A DNA stretch of 64,000 nt from Vibrionaceae bacterium (lineage in GTDB: Bacteria; Pseudomonadota; Gammaproteobacteria; Enterobacterales; Vibrionaceae). The translations under genes and the position numbers were made by a program. Under the pieces are notes generated by a model that did no database searches, was not told the origin of the DNA, and saw only the letters and a program-made list of their open reading frames with translations. The stretch is from the NCBI GenBank assembly GCA_018222805.1, contig JAAEZQ010000002.1, positions 1-64,000 on the forward strand. The letters run 5' to 3'. Positions within the stretch are counted from its first letter, which is position 1, and the number at the start of each line of letters is the position of its first letter. Shown one piece after another: positions 54,740 to 62,578 of this stretch.

Positions 54740-56703
54740 GAATAAAACAATACATCGGTTACTTGGCACTAATTCTGTTGCTTAGTGTTTTTAGTCTGCA
54801 ATTAGACACAAGCTTGTCATTCGGCGCACAGTGGGGGCTGCTGACTCAACCGGAACTTGGCAGTGAGTTTCGTGACGTTTTCTTCCTTCAGTCTCAATTA
54901 CCGAGACTGTGTATCACACTACTCGTCGGTGCAATGCTTGGACTAACAGGCAGCTTGATGCAACAGCTGACACAAAACCACTTAACCTCACCTCTCACAC
55001 TAGGAACATCCTCTGGCGCTTGGCTGGCATTGGTCGTGGTGAATATCTGGTTTGTAGATTGGGTGGCAGATTATTCAGCTTTGGCAGCCATGGCAGGCGC
55101 ACTTATCGCGTTTGGGCTGATCGTATCTATCGCAGGCATAAGAAACATGACGGGCTTGCCTCTCGTGGTATCTGGCATGGTAATTAATATTCTGCTCGGA
55201 TCCGTTGCGACAGCCATTATCATCCTTAATGCTCAGTTCGCGCAGAATATCTTTATGTGGGGTGCAGGGGATCTCTCTCAATACAGCTGGGACTGGTTTG
55301 AGTGGTTATTGCCACGTTCTGCAATTGCACTCATTATTGTTCTGATAGCACCGCGCATATTAACACTCTTAAAACTCGGTCAAGAAGGTGCAGCAGCACG
55401 AGGGTTGGCCGTACTCCCAGCATTTGGTGCTTTAATGGTCATGGGGATCTGGCTCGTATCAGTGTCCATTACCGCTGTCGGCATCATCAGCTTTATCGGT
55501 TTACTGACTCCGAATATCGCCCGAGCGATGGGAGCAAGAACGCCTCGTGACGAACTTATAAGTAGCCTATTACTTGGCGCAACGCTGCTACTCGTTACCG
55601 ATTCACTCTCTATCTCATTAAGTTTATGGCTGGAAGAAATCATTCCTAGTGGCGTTGCAGCCGCCGCCATCGGAGCACCAGCTTTAATATGGTTTACTCG
55701 TAAAAAGCTCACAGCAACGGATCAGCTCAACCTTTCCATGAGTCAGGGCAAAACACAACTATCAAAAGTAACAGTGGCAAGCATAATAGGCATGAGTTTC
55801 GCGGGAGTCCTGATCTACTCACTAATTACTCATGGCGCGAATGGCATCGAAGTTGCGCTACCAGGAGAGTTTCAATGGCAACTGCGCTGGCCTCGCATGA
55901 TTACTGCGCTTGCCGTCGGCATCGCGCTCTCTGTCGCGGGAATAATTTTACAGCGTATTGTCTATAACCCATTAGCCAGCCCAGATATTCTTGGTGTGTC
56001 TTCCGGTGCGACATTTGCGATCATAATCACTGGCGTGATCTCCGGATCATTGCTTGCCTCCTTCAACTGGGGCGTGGCTTTTTTAGGCAGTTTGACTGTC
56101 TTAATGTTGTTACTGCTAATCGGTAAACGGAGCCAGTTTAACCCTTCGAACTTTGTATTGTCGGGTATTGCGCTTTCTGCTCTGCTCGAAGCATTAGTTC
56201 AATTTGCCTTAGCTCAAGGTTCTGGTGAAAGTTATAAGATCCTACTGTGGTTAACAGGTTCGATTTATCGTGTTACCTCCCAGACTGCGGTCATGTTGAC
56301 CATCGCGGTAATGATCCTTTTTGCTAGCGTGTTTGCTATCTCCCGATGGTTAACTCTGATCTCTATTGGCCGTGCATTTTCTAATGCAAGAGGACTAAAC
56401 CCTTCGGTTGCCAACACCATAATGCTGACGACTGTTGCCCTTCTGTGTGCATTTTCCACCGCGACAGTCGGCCCCGTTGCTTTTGTCGGTCTGGTAGCTC
56501 CTCACATGGCGATGATGCTGGGCGCCAGAAAGGTAAAAGAGCAGCTGCTAGTTGGTGGTTTAATTGGCGCAACGCTAATGCTTTGGGCTGATTGGCTGGG
56601 CCAGATAGCCATTTATCCTAGCCAAGTGGCTGCTGGAACTTTGGTCGCGATTATAGGTAGTGCTTACTTCTTATTCCTAATGCTTAAAAGTAAGTTCAGC
56701 TAG
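54736..56703 (+). CDS. fhuB: Iron-hydroxamate permease, double-length FhuB
   Basis: A 655-residue permease made of two FecCD/BtuC domains in one chain (about 1-325 and 345-655), the arrangement unique to FhuB. Each half has the LGTSSGAW or LGVSSGATF type block, an NPLASPDILG or NHLTSPLTLG block, and the GxxxFVGLxxPHxxR-like cytoplasmic loop (FIGLLTPNIARAMG and FVGLVAPHMAMMLG) that docks on FhuC. It is the last gene of the operon and is followed by a strong terminator. Confidence 0.93.
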   Translation: MRIKQYIGYLALILLLSVFSLQLDTSLSFGAQWGLLTQPELGSEFRDVFFLQSQLPRLCITLLVGAMLGLTGSLMQQLTQNHLTSPLTLGTSSGAWLALVVVNIWFVDWVADYSALAAMAGALIAFGLIVSIAGIRNMTGLPLVVSGMVINILLGSVATAIIILNAQFAQNIFMWGAGDLSQYSWDWFEWLLPRSAIALIIVLIAPRILTLLKLGQEGAAARGLAVLPAFGALMVMGIWLVSVSITAVGIISFIGLLTPNIARAMGARTPRDELISSLLLGATLLLVTDSLSISLSLWLEEIIPSGVAAAAIGAPALIWFTRKKLTATDQLNLSMSQGKTQLSKVTVASIIGMSFAGVLIYSLITHGANGIEVALPGEFQWQLRWPRMITALAVGIALSVAGIILQRIVYNPLASPDILGVSSGATFAIIITGVISGSLLASFNWGVAFLGSLTVLMLLLLIGKRSQFNPSNFVLSGIALSALLEALVQFALAQGSGESYKILLWLTGSIYRVTSQTAVMLTIAVMILFASVFAISRWLTLISIGRAFSNARGLNPSVANTIMLTTVALLCAFSTATVGPVAFVGLVAPHMAMMLGARKVKEQLLVGGLIGATLMLWADWLGQIAIYPSQVAAGTLVAIIGSAYFLFLMLKSKFS

Positions 56704-56706
56704 ATA

Positions 56707-56740
56707 CACAAAACCCGCTATTAAAATAGCGGGTTTTGTT
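56707..56740. terminator. Bidirectional terminator after fhuB
   Basis: ACAAAACCCGCTA and TAGCGGGTTTTGT pair across TTAAAA with A and T runs on both sides, between convergent fhuB and the MscS gene. Confidence 0.92.
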
Positions 56741-56771
56741 TTTAACCTTTACGAGAACCAGAGCTTAAAAG

Positions 56772-57617
56772 CTATTTAAGTTCTAGCGGGAAACGTTGTT
56801 CATAAAGGTCCATAAAATCTTGACGAATCAGATGCTCCAAGTGATTCGCTTTATCCGTTGGGCAAAAGATCATGACATGCACGCTCTGCTCACCAGTCGC
56901 ATTACTAGAAATATGAATATGCGGCTCTGCGCCCGGCAGGTCAACACCAGCGTGTTTTTCAATCATTGCGTTATAGCGATGGGCAACGTCGCTGAAGTAA
57001 CTGCAATGCTCCTCAATTTTCTCTGTTAGTGGCGTCAAAAGTGGGTATAAATTGACAAAGTCCCTCACTACGACTGAGAAATTATGATAAACATACCGTT
57101 TCATAAAATTCAGGTTTTTCACCGGATAAGTAAAAAACATACTGTTTGGTAAGGTGGCTGTTTTCCCTGTGTAATGATATTGGCCATGATGAAGGTCGAT
57201 CTCTTGAATCACTGTCGCCATCATATTGTGATCAATCACTTCACCACATAATTTCCCAACTTCTATCCAGTCGCCAACACGAAAAGAGCGTGAACTGGCA
57301 CGCTGAATAGAGCCAGTAAAACACAGAATGATTTCCTTTGAGGCCACCACTATCGCCACCGCAATCGCAGTAACACTTAATGCGAACTCACTGATTTCAG
57401 ACTGCCAAAGAACGAACAGAATCAACAACGTGATGGTAAAGGTGCCGTTTTTCGTTCTCGACATCCAACTACGCTGCTTCTCCGAAAGAAGCGTGTGATC
57501 ACCACGAATCATAGAGAGAATGGACCGACGCGTTAACCACGCGGCAATAAGAATTAACGTGGTAAACAGCATTTTATGGGCCAGTAGAAAACTGACGACC
57601 AACTGCACTTTTTCCAT
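56772..57617 (-). CDS. Small-conductance mechanosensitive channel, MscS family
   Basis: A 281-residue inner-membrane protein. Hydrophobic segments at about 8-28, 58-74 and 78-105 are followed by the MscS beta domain (GDWIEVGKLCGEVIDHNMMA and TATLPNSMFFTYPVKNLNF) and a C-terminal alpha/beta region. The pore helix region is SVTAIAVAIVVASKEIILCFTGSIQ, less glycine-rich than in E. coli MscS, so gating may differ. The start at 57617 (MEKVQLVV) has AGGAAG upstream; a TTG two codons earlier is an artefact. It should release solutes on hypo-osmotic shock, complementing the BCCT importers nearby. Confidence 0.87.
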   Translation of the reverse strand: MEKVQLVVSFLLAHKMLFTTLILIAAWLTRRSILSMIRGDHTLLSEKQRSWMSRTKNGTFTITLLILFVLWQSEISEFALSVTAIAVAIVVASKEIILCFTGSIQRASSRSFRVGDWIEVGKLCGEVIDHNMMATVIQEIDLHHGQYHYTGKTATLPNSMFFTYPVKNLNFMKRYVYHNFSVVVRDFVNLYPLLTPLTEKIEEHCSYFSDVAHRYNAMIEKHAGVDLPGAEPHIHISSNATGEQSVHVMIFCPTDKANHLEHLIRQDFMDLYEQRFPLELK

Positions 57618-57888
57618 TATCAACTTCCTGCTATTGAACTATTGATAAATCTTTCTCAGAGCAGGCAACAATAGCAAAAAAAACTTTAATTTGTCCGTTT
57701 GAGTTTCTCTAAATGATATAGAAACACATAGATTTCGGTACAGACAGACCGAATCCTAATCGGTTTGAAGTCAAAACATCTTTTGAGGTGTTTAATCTTC
57801 TCGAGCTTGCTAGCCAGGGTTAACTAAGTCGATATCCTGCGACAATATATAATCCATCAATAAATTCGGACGTTGATATCTCATCTAC

Positions 57889-58557
57889 TTAGACCGACAT
57901 CGAATATTCGGCAATATTTTCTTTTGCCCAAATGAGCGCCTGAACTCTATTTTTCACTTCAATTTTCTTAAAAATATTATGTAAGTGAGTCTTCACTGTA
58001 TTTTCGCTAACAAATAATTGTTCAGCGATTTCTTGATTCGATGCTCCCATTTCAAGAAACGTGATGATTTGCAGCTCTCTTCTGGTTAGGATGGTCGAGG
58101 AAGTTTTGCGTACTGGCATGCTGTGTTGACGAAGATGAGTGATGTATCGCTGTGTAAATTTACGACTAAACCACATGTCTCCTTGTAAGATCTTATCAAT
58201 GCCAGTTTGTAACGTTTGGAAGTCATCTGAAGTATAAAAAATACCAGCTAACGTGTTCCAAACAAAAAGGTCTTCGGTAGAGATGTCTCCGTCACAGTTA
58301 ATAAGGATTTCTCTAATCCCCCTTAGCTCTGACTCTTTTAAGTGTTGGTATAGCGAACGTATATCATCTGTCAGAATACTGAAGTCTAAAATAATGGCGG
58401 AAATGAGCTGACCTTGAATCGATCGGCTGGTAAGGTTTTCTGGTGTTATCAAAACAACGCTTATACCGAGTTTCATTTCTAAAACATCCTTCAATAAAGA
58501 AGACTGTAAACTGCTCTCAGTAATTAAAATGATATCCCCTGTAGTGTGATACTCCAT
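57889..58557 (-). CDS. VpsT/CsgD-family LuxR-type regulator
   Basis: A 222-residue regulator with an atypical receiver domain (about 8-125) and a LuxR helix-turn-helix (about 157-215: LTRRELQIITFLEMGASNQE, IAEQLFVSENTVKTHLHNIF). The motif WFSR at 129-132, just after the receiver, matches the W[FLM][TS]R signature by which VpsT binds c-di-GMP in V. cholerae. The usual phospho-acceptor Asp environment is only partly kept (IILDFSILT). It is therefore a probable c-di-GMP-responsive biofilm or polysaccharide regulator. The target operon is not adjacent. Confidence 0.87.
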   Translation of the reverse strand: MEYHTTGDIILITESSLQSSLLKDVLEMKLGISVVLITPENLTSRSIQGQLISAIILDFSILTDDIRSLYQHLKESELRGIREILINCDGDISTEDLFVWNTLAGIFYTSDDFQTLQTGIDKILQGDMWFSRKFTQRYITHLRQHSMPVRKTSSTILTRRELQIITFLEMGASNQEIAEQLFVSENTVKTHLHNIFKKIEVKNRVQALIWAKENIAEYSMSV

Positions 58558-58703
58558 ACCGCAAATATTCCTCTAACCATATAGATTGCAATGCATAATA
58601 GAGTTGGTTAGAGCGTTAACAATGTCAAGTATGAAAATGACTAATACGAGGCATGTAACACACTGATATAAAATGAGTTTATTTAAGTTTAGCCAATAGA
58701 ATA

Positions 58704-58729
58704 AAAAAGGGAGTAAACACTCCCTTTTA
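58704..58729 (-). terminator. Terminator after the small acidic gene
   Basis: AAAAGGGAGT pairs with ACTCCCTTTT across GTTT on the minus strand, followed by TTTAT. It begins at the stop codon of the 66-codon gene. Confidence 0.85.
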
Positions 58730-58930
58730 TTAGTGAATCGGCACCGCATTCTTTTGGTTAAACTTGCCGAAATACTGCTCTAGAATCTCTGGTGTCAGTT
58801 TGCCTTCTGCTTCTAACTTTTTCAGTTCAGCTGCTATCGCCTTCTGCTCTTCTAGTGAAGGTAGCTTCACTTCTTCTTCCTGAGAGACCTCTTGAGACAT
58901 TTGCTCTAGCTCTTGTTCGAAATCATTCAT
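58730..58930 (-). CDS. Small acidic helical protein, unknown
   Basis: A 66-residue protein, very rich in Glu, Gln and Lys: NDFEQELEQMSQEVSQEEEV, then KLPSLEEQKAIAAELKKLEA, and a C-terminal motif GKLTPEILEQYFGKFNQ. It looks like one or two amphipathic helices with no signal peptide or membrane segment. A tight terminator immediately at its stop and its own promoter space upstream support a real gene. Similar small proteins occur in vibrios as far as I recall, but I know no function. Confidence 0.7.
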   Translation of the reverse strand: MNDFEQELEQMSQEVSQEEEVKLPSLEEQKAIAAELKKLEAEGKLTPEILEQYFGKFNQKNAVPIH

Positions 58931-59178
58931 AGTACTTACCTAAATATAACCATTGAACTTTTAACTCCCTCTATTCTATCCAAGTCTACCGCTTCACGCT
59001 ACCAGGCATCTCCTTAAGAGCCATCACTCTGCTCGTATAGCCGACCTTAAAGGCTTGTAATACTTGTCAATGACCCAATATTGAAAATATAAGTTTCAAG
59101 GTCTTACTGGGAACTTTTTCTACCAAGTAAATGACCAATACTGATAATCAACTCAAATGGATATCGAGAGTCCACAAC

Positions 59179-60135
59179 ATGCATAAATCTAACTTCGAAA
59201 CGCTTCAACGATACCTCGAGTCTCAAATAATTGGCCAACAGGACTTGGTCAAACAACTCTTGATCGCCCTACTTGCTGACGGGCACATTTTGGTTGAAGG
59301 TCCTCCAGGGCTCGCAAAAACCCGAGCAGTCAAATCATTGTCCGACTGCGTTGAAGGTGATTTCCACCGTATTCAGTTCACCCCCGATTTACTGCCTGCG
59401 GATTTAACCGGTACTGATATCTTCCGTCCAGAAACTGGGGAATTTACTTTTCAGTCAGGCCCTATCTTCAACTCACTCATTCTGGCAGACGAGATTAACC
59501 GTGCGCCCGCGAAGGTGCAGGCAGCCATGCTTGAGGCCATGGCTGAGAAACAAGTGACAGCAGGGCGCCACACCTATGCTTTGCCTGAACTATTTTTAGT
59601 AATGGCAACTCAGAACCCGATCGAACAAGAGGGAACCTACCCGCTTCCAGAAGCCCAGTTGGACCGATTCCTGTTGCATTTAGAAGTGAATTATCCGGAT
59701 GCTGAACACGAACTGGCGATATTGCGTATCAACCGAGGGGAAGCGAAAGGCGAAGCCGTGCTCGAACGTCCGAGTATCAGCCAACAAGATATCTTCACCG
59801 CACGAAAAGAAGTGCTCGATATTCATATGGCAGAAACGATCGAGCAGTACATCGTGCGTCTGGTGATGGCGACACGTCAAGCGAGTGAGTATGACAGCGA
59901 ACTGGATAAATGGTTAGCGATGGGTGTCAGCCCCCGAGCCACGATCGCGTTAGACCGATGTGCTCGTGCTCATGCTTGGTTAAAAGGACGAGACTTTGTT
60001 TCTCCAGAAGACGTACAAACGATGGCATACCCCGTTCTGCGTCACCGTTTGCTACTGAGCTATCACGCACAGGCAGAAGGCATAAGTGCAAATCAAGTCA
60101 TTGATAAGCTACTTAACCTTGTTGGCAGCGCATAG
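59179..60135 (+). CDS. MoxR-family AAA+ ATPase
   Basis: A 318-residue AAA+ chaperone-like ATPase. Walker A is GPPGLAKT (41-48), Walker B is LILADEINRAPAKVQAAMLEAM, sensor 1 is FLVMATQNPIEQEGTYPLPEAQLDRF, and the C-terminal lid includes GVSPRATIALDRCARAHAW. An earlier ATG at 59131 adds 16 residues but has a poorer context; the 59179 start fits the family better. MoxR proteins act with VWA-domain proteins in maturation or stress complexes. It opens an operon with DUF58, DUF4381 and two VWA genes, 14 bp or less apart in most cases. Confidence 0.92.
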   Translation: MHKSNFETLQRYLESQIIGQQDLVKQLLIALLADGHILVEGPPGLAKTRAVKSLSDCVEGDFHRIQFTPDLLPADLTGTDIFRPETGEFTFQSGPIFNSLILADEINRAPAKVQAAMLEAMAEKQVTAGRHTYALPELFLVMATQNPIEQEGTYPLPEAQLDRFLLHLEVNYPDAEHELAILRINRGEAKGEAVLERPSISQQDIFTARKEVLDIHMAETIEQYIVRLVMATRQASEYDSELDKWLAMGVSPRATIALDRCARAHAWLKGRDFVSPEDVQTMAYPVLRHRLLLSYHAQAEGISANQVIDKLLNLVGSA

Positions 60136-60149
60136 AATGGGTAAATAAT

Positions 60150-61076
60150 ATGTCTGCAACACAGCCATTGCCACCTCATGCAAATGGGGTGACGTTAACC
60201 TTAGAAGAACTGCTGCATCATCGCACCCAATCGATTCGATGGTTACCACCAGCGCAAAGTATTTGGTCACAGATGAGCGGTAACCATACTAGTCGCCAGA
60301 AAGGTCGTGGTATGGACTTTATGGAAGTACGCCAATATCAGGCCGGAGATGATATCCGCAGTATTGATTGGCGAGTCACCGCGCGCACTGGCAAAGCGCA
60401 CACTAAATTGTTCGCCGAAGACAAAGAGCAAGCGGTGATTTTATACATCGACTTAAGCTCGAGTCTTTACTTTGGCTCAAGGTATGTATTGAAGTCGGTA
60501 CAACTGGCGCACTTTGCCAGTGTGTTAATCTGGTTAACGCTAGCGAAGAAAGACCGCATCGGGGCCGTTATTGACGACGGGCATCAATGCCTGGAATTTC
60601 GTCCCTCGTCCTTACAAACGCAGGGACTGAAAATCCTAAATGCCATTATCAACACGCATAATGAGCAACTATCAGCGATGGAAACAAATGGACGCCGTTC
60701 TATGCCTTATTCCCAAGTATTCGAAACACTGCATACGTTGACACCAAAAGGCAGTGAGTTGATTTTGCTCAGTGACTTTTCACAAACTGGCGAAAAAGAA
60801 TTAACTCAACTACGTCGGCTTAAACAACACAACTCCGTCAGAGCCATACAGTTTTTTGATCCATTAGAAAGGGGAGAAACAGACTTCCGAGGACAAGTAA
60901 AAGCGTCTGATGGTCGTCGTAGTCAGTGGTTCAACTTTGGTTCCAAAGGAGAGAGAAGAGAGCTCGAATCGCACTTTAAGGCTCATCAGGAATCCATCAA
61001 GCAGCTATGCCATTCGATGGCGATTCCATTTAACAGCCTCTCCAGTGGCTCTTCATTGATCCAGCAATTAAGCTAG
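60150..61076 (+). CDS. DUF58-domain protein
   Basis: A 308-residue protein with the DUF58 signature GRGMDFMEVRQYQAGDDIRS and IDWRVTARTGKAHTKLF, followed by a VWA-like strand with a MIDAS-type ILYIDLSSSLYFGS. No membrane segment is evident, unlike many DUF58 proteins. DUF58 genes nearly always follow moxR, as here (14 bp). It is presumed to work with the MoxR ATPase on the VWA membrane proteins encoded downstream. Confidence 0.9.
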   Translation: MSATQPLPPHANGVTLTLEELLHHRTQSIRWLPPAQSIWSQMSGNHTSRQKGRGMDFMEVRQYQAGDDIRSIDWRVTARTGKAHTKLFAEDKEQAVILYIDLSSSLYFGSRYVLKSVQLAHFASVLIWLTLAKKDRIGAVIDDGHQCLEFRPSSLQTQGLKILNAIINTHNEQLSAMETNGRRSMPYSQVFETLHTLTPKGSELILLSDFSQTGEKELTQLRRLKQHNSVRAIQFFDPLERGETDFRGQVKASDGRRSQWFNFGSKGERRELESHFKAHQESIKQLCHSMAIPFNSLSSGSSLIQQLS

Positions 61077-61104
61077 CAGCCTAACTCAAATAGCAGTAAT
61101 AACA

Positions 61105-61581
61105 ATGACAACAAATAATCAAAGCCTAAACCTTGAACCTTTAATTTTGCCTAATGCTCCCGATTGGCTGCCACTCGCCTGGGGGTGGTGGGCACTAATT
61201 ACAGGTATTGCGTTAACTCTTTTGGGCATATACCTGTATTTCAAATGGCGTACTAAGCGTCTGCGCGCTAAACGAACAGCACTAAAGCTTCTGACAAACT
61301 CGGTGACGCCTAATACCCCTTCTTCTGCTTTAGAGATCTTACGTCAGGCAGCGTTGAGCTACTTTCCTCGCGAAGAGATTGCACCGCTCACTGGCGCAGC
61401 TTGGTATGAATTTCTGGATAACCACATCAAAGAAAGTCGATTCTTAGATAAACAGCAACAATGGCAGGCCGCCTTGTATCAGAAATATTCTCAGGGAGAG
61501 CACCAGGATTTAATTGAAGACTGTGTTTTCTGGATAAGCCACGCTTTGCCACCAAAGAAAAGAGCCAACACCCGTGACTGA
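61105..61581 (+). CDS. DUF4381-domain membrane protein
   Basis: A 158-residue protein with an N-terminal segment LPNAPDWLPLAWGWWALITG leading into one transmembrane helix (about 24-46), then a basic stretch (KWRTKRLRAKRTALKLL) and a helical cytoplasmic domain containing ALEILRQAALSYFPREEIAP and the GAAWYEFLD block. This is the DUF4381 pattern found in MoxR/VWA operons. It overlaps the VWA gene by 8 bp. Confidence 0.88.
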   Translation: MTTNNQSLNLEPLILPNAPDWLPLAWGWWALITGIALTLLGIYLYFKWRTKRLRAKRTALKLLTNSVTPNTPSSALEILRQAALSYFPREEIAPLTGAAWYEFLDNHIKESRFLDKQQQWQAALYQKYSQGEHQDLIEDCVFWISHALPPKKRANTRD

Positions 61582-62578
61582 GCAAACCTTAGCAACCGGC
61601 TTTAGCCAATGGTTGAATATTGAATTTGTCTGGTGGTGGGCACTGCTTTTACTGCCCCTACCCTTGCTTGTTTACAAGCTGCTGCCACAAGAAAGCCAGC
61701 AAGCTGAGATTAAACTGGCTTATTTACCGGACAATACACACAGCAACAAGCCGAAACAATGGCTGCAAAAAACCTTATCTATCGCCATATGGACCTTGTT
61801 AGTCATCGCCTGTGCACGACCAGTTTGGTTTGGCGATCCAATCGAGTTTCAACCGAAATACCGCGACTTAATGTTAGTGGTTGACCTTTCTGGTTCAATG
61901 CAAAAGGAAGACATGAATTTGGACGGTGAGTTTACCGACCGACTTACCGCAGTAAAAAAAGTCTTGTCTGATTTCGTGACGCAACGTAAAGGCGATCGCT
62001 TAGGTGTTGTGTTGTTCGGCGATCATGCCTATTTACAAACCCCACTCACCGCAGACCGACAAGCAGTCATACAACAAATCAACCAAACCGTTATTGGATT
62101 AGTCGGGAAAAGCACCGCAATGGGCGACGGCATTGGTTTAGGGACTAAAACATTTGTCGATAGTGACGCACCTCAGCGCGTAATGATTTTACTGAGCGAC
62201 GGGGGAAATACCGCTGGTGTTTTAGATCCGATAGAGGCGGCAGAAATCGCCAAGAAATACAACGCCACGATTTATACCGTAGGTATAGGCGCGGGAGAGA
62301 TGATGGTAAAAGAGTTTTTCATGACTCGTAAAGTGGATACAGCAGCGGATCTCGATGAAAAGACACTGACCCAAATTGCCGAAGTCACAGGAGGCCAATA
62401 CTTCCGCGCAAGAGATGCCGAGCAGCTTGAAAGGATCTACGAAACCATTAATCAATTAGAACCTGTCTCCAGTGACACACAAACATGGCGCCCTCAATCC
62501 GAATGGTTCCGCTACCCACTGAGCGCTGCATTGGGGTTATCTGTGTTGTTATTCTTCCTAAGGAGAAAACATGGCTGA
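61574..62578 (+). CDS. BatA-like VWA-domain membrane protein
   Basis: A 334-residue protein. Two N-terminal helices (about 18-36 and 67-84) are followed by a VWA domain (about 98-290) with a complete MIDAS: DLSGS at 104-108, the Thr in GKSTAMGDGIGLG and the Asp in ILLSDGGNTAG. A C-terminal helix (about 312-329) ends in RRKHG. The order matches BatA/aerotolerance-type proteins. It overlaps the next gene by 8 bp (ATGGCTGA), indicating coupling. Confidence 0.92.
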   Translation: MTEQTLATGFSQWLNIEFVWWWALLLLPLPLLVYKLLPQESQQAEIKLAYLPDNTHSNKPKQWLQKTLSIAIWTLLVIACARPVWFGDPIEFQPKYRDLMLVVDLSGSMQKEDMNLDGEFTDRLTAVKKVLSDFVTQRKGDRLGVVLFGDHAYLQTPLTADRQAVIQQINQTVIGLVGKSTAMGDGIGLGTKTFVDSDAPQRVMILLSDGGNTAGVLDPIEAAEIAKKYNATIYTVGIGAGEMMVKEFFMTRKVDTAADLDEKTLTQIAEVTGGQYFRARDAEQLERIYETINQLEPVSSDTQTWRPQSEWFRYPLSAALGLSVLLFFLRRKHG

